Assembly (NCBI RefSeq): GCF_028737265.1 | Contig: NZ_JAQZAK010000002.1 | Span: forward strand, 930,001 to 994,000 | Length of the DNA stretch: 64,000 nucleotides | DNA from: Actinomycetospora callitridis | GTDB lineage: Bacteria > Actinomycetota > Actinomycetes > Mycobacteriales > Pseudonocardiaceae | Reading direction: 5' to 3' | Shown: one piece after another, positions 59,780 through 64,000 of the stretch | How positions within the stretch are numbered: position 1 is the first letter of the stretch | Layout: every line of letters starts with the position of its first letter | Notes under the pieces: generated by a model | The model's database searches: none | What the model saw: only the letters and a program-made list of their open reading frames with translations | What the model was told of the DNA's origin: nothing | Made by a program: the position numbers and the translations under genes

Positions 59780-59852
59780 TACCCCCAACGGGATTCGAAC
59801 CCGCGTTGCCGCCTTGAAAGGGCGGAGTCCTAGGCCGCTGAACGATGGGGGC
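59780..59852 (-). tRNA. tRNA-Glu (TTC)
   Basis: Acceptor GCCCCCA pairs with TGGGGGT; anticodon loop CTTTCAA, anticodon TTC; T-arm GCGGGTTCGAATCCCGT. First gene of a Glu-Asp-Phe tRNA operon. The cluster shows no integrated element. Confidence 0.95.
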
Positions 59853-59926
59853 GCGACCCTCTGGCTGAGGACCCTACCCGCCAACGGCGTACCCGTTGGG
59901 AGCGGACCAAGCATAGGTGACGGAGC

Positions 59927-60667
59927 TCAGGACTCCGGCACCCACCCCCTTCCGTCCCGCCGTCCGGCCAGGAGATGCGGCCCGAGCACCGCCCCCATGC
60001 CGCCCTCGGCGCGCCAGCCTTCCAGCCAACCGGGGTCGGCCGTGCAGTTCAGGAGCAGCTCCCAGTTCTCGCACACCCGCTGGGCGAGGTCGGCGAGCCG
60101 GGTGATGCCGAGGGAGACGACGAAGGCGCCCGCGGACACGTCGACCACCGTGCGCGCGAAGGAGGCGGGGTCGACCTCGGGCCGCAGGAGTCCCGTCTCG
60201 CCGGCGCGGGTGAAGAGGTCGAAGAAGACCTCCTCCCAGAACCGGAAGGGCCATCCGGGGCGGTGGGGGCCGGCGAAGCCCTGGGAGCACAGCCGCTGCC
60301 CGGCGCGCAGCGTGGTGCCGGCGAGGGCGTCCTGGACCTCGCGGGCCACCTGGGCCGCCGTCCGGAGGGGATCGAGGCCGCGTGCCGCGGCGCGGTCGAC
60401 GATCTCGCGGCACACGACCTCCATCTCGTCGACCACGGCGAGCGCGATGCTCTCCTTGGAGACGAAGTGGAAGTACAGGGCGCCCTTGGTGACCTTGCTG
60501 CGCTCGAGGATCCGCGAGAGCGAGGCCTCGTGGTACGACGCGTCGGCGAACTCCTCGGCGGCCGCGGCGAGGATCGCGCTCCGCGTCGCCAGCGCCCGCG
60601 CCTGGCGCGGCACGACCCCGCGCGTCCCGGCGGGATCGCGCGATGCGGCCTCGGCGTGGTCGGACAT
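59927..60667 (-). CDS. TetR-family regulator, ScbR/ArpA-like
   Basis: 246 residues. The HTH with VTKGALYFHFVSKESIALAV matches the N-terminus of gamma-butyrolactone receptor-type regulators. The ligand domain is more distant, so the signal is uncertain. No butyrolactone synthase gene is visible. Nearby regulated genes cannot be named. Confidence 0.85.
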   Translation of the reverse strand: MSDHAEAASRDPAGTRGVVPRQARALATRSAILAAAAEEFADASYHEASLSRILERSKVTKGALYFHFVSKESIALAVVDEMEVVCREIVDRAAARGLDPLRTAAQVAREVQDALAGTTLRAGQRLCSQGFAGPHRPGWPFRFWEEVFFDLFTRAGETGLLRPEVDPASFARTVVDVSAGAFVVSLGITRLADLAQRVCENWELLLNCTADPGWLEGWRAEGGMGAVLGPHLLAGRRDGRGWVPES

Positions 60668-60746
60668 CGGCGGTCACGCTAGCGCGGGAGCGACCCGGGG
60701 AGGGGCCGCCCACGCGCAAATCCGTCCTGGCTCGGACGAATTCGTC

Positions 60747-60992
60747 TCAGCGCCGGACGGGAGGCGGGTCGCCCCCCTCGCCGATGAGTCCGAGCATGTC
60801 GAGCAGTTCGCGGCAGTCCTCGGAGTCGAGGGAGTTGCGCGCCACGGCGATCCGGGCGCGGTGCACCTGGTCGTCGCTCACCCCGTAGACGTCGGCCGCC
60901 GTGCGCTGCGCCGGCACCGTCGGCTCGTCCGGCGCGGTGCGCTCGGGATGCGGTCCGTTCGGTCGTCGGCGAGGTCCTGATGTCGCATTCAT
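60747..60992 (-). CDS. Small hypothetical protein
   Basis: 81 residues. A disordered, Pro-rich head precedes AADVYGVSDDQVHRARIAVA and CRELLDMLGLIGEGGDPPPV. GGGAGC precedes ATG 60992. No family recognised. Confidence 0.6.
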   Translation of the reverse strand: MNATSGPRRRPNGPHPERTAPDEPTVPAQRTAADVYGVSDDQVHRARIAVARNSLDSEDCRELLDMLGLIGEGGDPPPVRR

Positions 60993-61271
60993 GCTGGCTC
61001 CCGGTGGCCGCCTGGTCCCGACCCGCTGCCACAGCTCGCGCGGCGGGATCACCCGTCACGACGACGGCACCGGTCACTGGCTGTGCCCGATGCCGTCCCT
61101 CGTCCGAGTCGCGACGACGCTACCCAGCCGCCCGCACGGACGCAGCCCCCTTCCCGAGTGACGATCGGAAAGATTTCCGTGCACCCGCTTCGTCCCGATC
61201 CGGTCACGCAGCGCAACGATCGGGGCCGGCACGGTGGCGCGCACCCGGCCGTGCGCCTCGGGCGGACGCGC

Positions 61272-62516
61272 TCAGTCGATCAGTGCCTGGTAGACGAGCC
61301 CGCGCAGCTGCGTGCGGATGGGGTGCGCGCTCGAGGGCAGCAACTGGGTGAAGAACATCGCCGAGATGCGCTCGAGGGGGTCGACCCAGAACGCGGTGCT
61401 CGCCGCCCCGCCCCACGCCATCTCGCCGGGGCTGGCGGGCGTGCGGTAGCGGACGGGATCGGTCACCACCGAGAACCCGAGACCGAACCCGACCCCGTCG
61501 AACGGCATCTCGGCGAACAGGGGCCGCCCGACCTGCTCGAGGTCGAGGCCGCCGGGCAGGTGGTTGCGGCCCATGTAGTCGACGGTGCGGCTGCCGAGCA
61601 GGCGGACGCCGTCGACCTCACCGCGGCCCAGCAGCATCCGCGTGAACCGGTGGTAGTCCCCGGCCGTCGAGACGAGCCCGCCCCCGCCGCCGAGCCACGT
61701 GGGCTCGAGGGCCTCACGGGCCATGGCGCCCATGCCGGCCGTCTCGGCGAGCAGGGCACGGCCCGTCGAGGGGTTCTGGAGGTACAGGGCGGCGAGGCGG
61801 TCGGGGTCGTCGACGACGAAGCCGGTGGCGTCCATGCCCAGCGGCCCGAGGACGTTCTCCTGGAGGAACGCGTCGAGCGGCTGGCCCGCGACGACCTCGA
61901 TCAGCCGGCCGAGGACGTCGGTGGCGTGGCTGTAGTTCCACTCCGTGCCCGGCTGGAACACCAGCGGCAGCTTCGCCCACGCCTCGACGCAGCCGGCGAG
62001 GTCGAGGCCCGCGGGCGCGGACCACTCGAAGCCGGCGGCGCGGTAGAGCTCGTCGACGGGGTGGGCGTGGTGGAAGCCGTAGGTCAGCCCGGCGGTGTGG
62101 GTCAGCAGGTGCCACACGCGGATGGGCTCCGTGGCCGCCTCGAGCAGCGGCTTGCCGGACGAGCCCTTGACGTACACCCGCGGCTCGGCGAACTCGGGCA
62201 GCCAGCGGCTGATCGGGTCGGTCAGCTCGAAGAGCCCGCGCTCCCAGAGCATCATCGCCGCCACCGAGGTGATCGGCTTCGTCATCGAGTAGAGGCGCCA
62301 GCGGGTGTCGTCGGTGACCGGCAGCCCGGCCTCCACGTCGCGGTGGCCGGCGCTCGACGAGTGCACGACCTTCCCGTCGCGGGCCACCACCGCGTGCCAG
62401 CCCGCGAGACGTCCGTCGTCGACGTAGCGGGTGAAGTGCTCCTGGATGCGGTTCAGGCGCGCCGGGTCGAAGCCCAGCTCCTCGGGATCGGCCTCGATCT
62501 TCAGGGGGCTGCTCAC
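61272..62516 (-). CDS. Serine hydrolase, beta-lactamase fold (class C / EstB-like)
   Basis: 414 residues. SxxK motif in RLYSMTKPITS (Ser and Lys), YxN-like YSHATDVLGR, and the late WGG in EMAWGGAAST: esterase-type members of the beta-lactamase/DD-peptidase fold (EstB, LovD-like) rather than an antibiotic beta-lactamase. No signal peptide. GGGAGG precedes GTG 62516. It starts 5 bp after the alpha/beta hydrolase stop. Confidence 0.9.
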   Translation of the reverse strand: MSSPLKIEADPEELGFDPARLNRIQEHFTRYVDDGRLAGWHAVVARDGKVVHSSSAGHRDVEAGLPVTDDTRWRLYSMTKPITSVAAMMLWERGLFELTDPISRWLPEFAEPRVYVKGSSGKPLLEAATEPIRVWHLLTHTAGLTYGFHHAHPVDELYRAAGFEWSAPAGLDLAGCVEAWAKLPLVFQPGTEWNYSHATDVLGRLIEVVAGQPLDAFLQENVLGPLGMDATGFVVDDPDRLAALYLQNPSTGRALLAETAGMGAMAREALEPTWLGGGGGLVSTAGDYHRFTRMLLGRGEVDGVRLLGSRTVDYMGRNHLPGGLDLEQVGRPLFAEMPFDGVGFGLGFSVVTDPVRYRTPASPGEMAWGGAASTAFWVDPLERISAMFFTQLLPSSAHPIRTQLRGLVYQALID

Positions 62517-62520
62517 ACCC

Positions 62521-63411
62521 TCATCCTCCCTGCGCGAGGAAGCCCCGCAACTCCTCCAGCACCTCCGCGGGCCGCTCCTCGGGCACGAAGTGGCCGCAGC
62601 GCTCGATGGCCCGGCCGCGCACGTCGTCGGCGTACTCGCGCCACATGTCGAGCAGCGGCAGCGTCGTGCCCATCACCCCGTCGGCGCCCCACAGCGCGAG
62701 CAGCGGCTGGGTGACCCGTCGGCCCGCGGCGTGGTCCTCCTCGTCGTGCGCGGAGTCGACGGGGTGGGCGCGGTAGTCGTCGAAGCCGCAACGCAGCGCC
62801 CCGGGCTGCGAGAACGCGCGGACGTACTCCGCGATCGCCGACGGCTCGAGGCCCTCGCGCGCGTAGGTCCACTTCTCGAGGAAGTAGCGCAGGTAGCCCT
62901 CGACGTCGGCGCCGGCCAACCGCTCGGGCAGGTCGGGCTGCAGGTGGAAGAGCCAGTGCCAGTACTTCGCGCCCAGGTCGCCGTCCATGCGCTGCCACGT
63001 GGCGCGGCTCGGCGCGATGTCGAGGACGGCGAGGCGCGTGACCTGCTCGGGCCGGTCGAGTGCCCAGCGGTGCGCGATCCGCCCGCCGCGGTCGTGCCCG
63101 ACGACGGCGACCCGCTCGTGGCCGAGGTGCTCGACGAGCGCGGAGATGTCGCGCGCCATCGTGCGCTTGTCGAAGCCGCCCGTGGGCTTGTCGCTGGCCC
63201 CGTAGCCGCGCAGGTCGGGGACGATCACGGTGTGCTCGGCGGCCAGCGGTCCGGCGACGTGGCGCCAGCAGTGGCCGGTCTGCGGCCAGCCGTGCAGCAG
63301 CACCACGGGCGGGCCGCTGCCCCCGATGCGGTAGTGCAGGCGCAGCCCGTCGAGGGCGACGGTGTCGGGGGTGAGGACGGCGTCGGTGGAGCTCTCGATG
63401 GGGGTGCTCAC
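62521..63411 (-). CDS. Alpha/beta hydrolase, fluoroacetate dehalogenase/epoxide hydrolase-like
   Basis: 296 residues. Oxyanion LLHGWPQTG; nucleophile Asp and both Arg in GHDRGGRIAHR; halide-binding His-Trp in KYWHWLF; late His in CGHFVPEE; the DYRA motif. The Asp nucleophile and Arg pair are those of fluoroacetate dehalogenases, closely related to epoxide hydrolases. The substrate is inferred from these residues only. GGGAGGA precedes GTG 63411. Confidence 0.85.
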   Translation of the reverse strand: MSTPIESSTDAVLTPDTVALDGLRLHYRIGGSGPPVVLLHGWPQTGHCWRHVAGPLAAEHTVIVPDLRGYGASDKPTGGFDKRTMARDISALVEHLGHERVAVVGHDRGGRIAHRWALDRPEQVTRLAVLDIAPSRATWQRMDGDLGAKYWHWLFHLQPDLPERLAGADVEGYLRYFLEKWTYAREGLEPSAIAEYVRAFSQPGALRCGFDDYRAHPVDSAHDEEDHAAGRRVTQPLLALWGADGVMGTTLPLLDMWREYADDVRGRAIERCGHFVPEERPAEVLEELRGFLAQGG

Positions 63412-63437
63412 GCGGCCGCATCCTCCCGCCCCGGGCG

Positions 63438-64000
63438 TCACCCGGCCATCGGACCGGCGGGGCCGGAGGGATCCCGGGACGGCCCCGCCACGCCGGGACG
63501 CTCCGGGCCCGGCCACCGTCCGTCGGACGGCCTCGGGCGACCGGCAGGCCCGCCCGCGACCGGACCCCACCCGCTGGCGTCGACGACGGCCGCCGTGGCG
63601 TCGATGGCGTCGGTGCGCCAGAGCCGGTCGCGCAGGCGGCGCACCAGGCCCTCGGCGTGGCAGAGGGCGGCGAAGTCGTGCGCCCGGACGGCCGTGGCCG
63701 CCCGCGGGTCCGCGCGCACATGGGCGTACTCGTCGAGCGCGGGCACGATCCGGCCGTCCGCATGGTCGAAGGCGCGCCCGAGCGCCGCCGCGTCGAGGAG
63801 ATCGACCGCGACGGCCTGCGCCGTGTGCGGCAGCATCGGCTGGGCCGCGGCACCGACGACGGTCATCCGGTGGCGCGCGCCCCGCTGCAGCGGCACGTGG
63901 TGGCGCAGCACGCGCGGCGGGCGCGTCCCGACGGCCTCGCCTGCCGCTGCGCGGACGTCCGGCGCCGTGGCCGCCATGAGCCGCCCGACGACGGCGGCGA
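63438..64000 (-). CDS. FAD-dependent monooxygenase, C-terminal part (runs off the window)
   Basis: At least 187 residues, with the frame open to the right edge. VGAAAQPMLPHTAQAVAVDL and ALDEYAHVRADPRAATAVRA match the end of the FAD-binding domain and the final helix of PHBH-fold monooxygenases, with GAA replacing the usual GDA of the GD motif. The last 40 residues are Pro/Gly-rich. It is probably part of the same operon as the two hydrolases. Confidence 0.75.
   Translation of the reverse strand, partial: AAVVGRLMAATAPDVRAAAGEAVGTRPPRVLRHHVPLQRGARHRMTVVGAAAQPMLPHTAQAVAVDLLDAAALGRAFDHADGRIVPALDEYAHVRADPRAATAVRAHDFAALCHAEGLVRRLRDRLWRTDAIDATAAVVDASGWGPVAGGPAGRPRPSDGRWPGPERPGVAGPSRDPSGPAGPMAG

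Noticed and set aside
59581..59852. tRNA cluster as an insertion site for a mobile element
   Set aside because: No integrase or repeated tRNA 3' end is found on either side.

Overview
The window is high-GC actinobacterial DNA: GC-rich third codon positions, many GTG starts, mycothiol synthesis (mshA), a senX3-regX3 two-component pair and an HbhA-like protein. From memory of gene orders, the backbone looks like Pseudonocardiaceae or a close relative. It follows, on the opposite strand, the Mycobacterium tuberculosis block from about Rv0472 to Rv0502. I could not run a search, so the genus is an inference.

Layout. (1) 0-10 kb, core: PlsC-type acyltransferase, NAD epimerase, 33-residue ribosomal protein bS22, small HTH protein, proC, TIM-barrel isomerase, a Tyr-Asp-repeat membrane protein, ppx, regX3, senX3 and gpmA, all on the minus strand. 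(2) 10-32 kb, accessory, sitting between gpmA and the YbjN/mshA pair, which I recall as close neighbours in mycobacteria. It holds a five-module HGPADGGA-repeat peptide with a JmjC oxygenase and an Fe-S thioredoxin-like protein; stress genes (GlsB, OsmC, DUF899); a cysteine-peptidase-like gene facing a trypco2 gene; methyltransferase and RNA-ligase-like genes; a tandem array of GAF-ANTAR regulators with conserved hairpin leaders; and a 3.8-kb degenerate integrative element in the 3' end of an acyl-CoA ligase gene, with both att copies still readable. (3) 32-45 kb, core: YbjN, mshA, SDR, two tandem L,D-transpeptidase lipoproteins, murB, DUF2505, purU, pirin, YbaK, DUF2516, HbhA-like, XRE regulator and DUF445. 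(4) 45-59 kb, mixed: TetR/FAD-monooxygenase pair, a cyclic-nucleotide-domain histidine kinase overlapping a receiver-flavoreductase fusion, two paralogous membrane proteins, an orphan mycosin-like protease, nitrilase, GIDE-domain protein, PhzF, SDR, secreted trypsin-like protease and SnoaL-like protein. (5) 59.5-64 kb: tRNA-Phe, tRNA-Asp, tRNA-Glu, a TetR regulator, an alpha/beta hydrolase and beta-lactamase-fold pair, and the end of a flavin monooxygenase.

Genes acting together: ppx/senX3/regX3 (phosphate and polyphosphate; a Pho-box-like repeat lies upstream of senX3); L,D-transpeptidases plus murB (cell wall); mshA plus YbjN; the kinase plus receiver-flavoreductase (translationally coupled). 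The repeat peptide, JmjC oxygenase and Fe-S protein form the best candidate for an undescribed system. Ten genes show a -10 hexamer 6-8 nt before the start codon, which points to frequent leaderless transcription.
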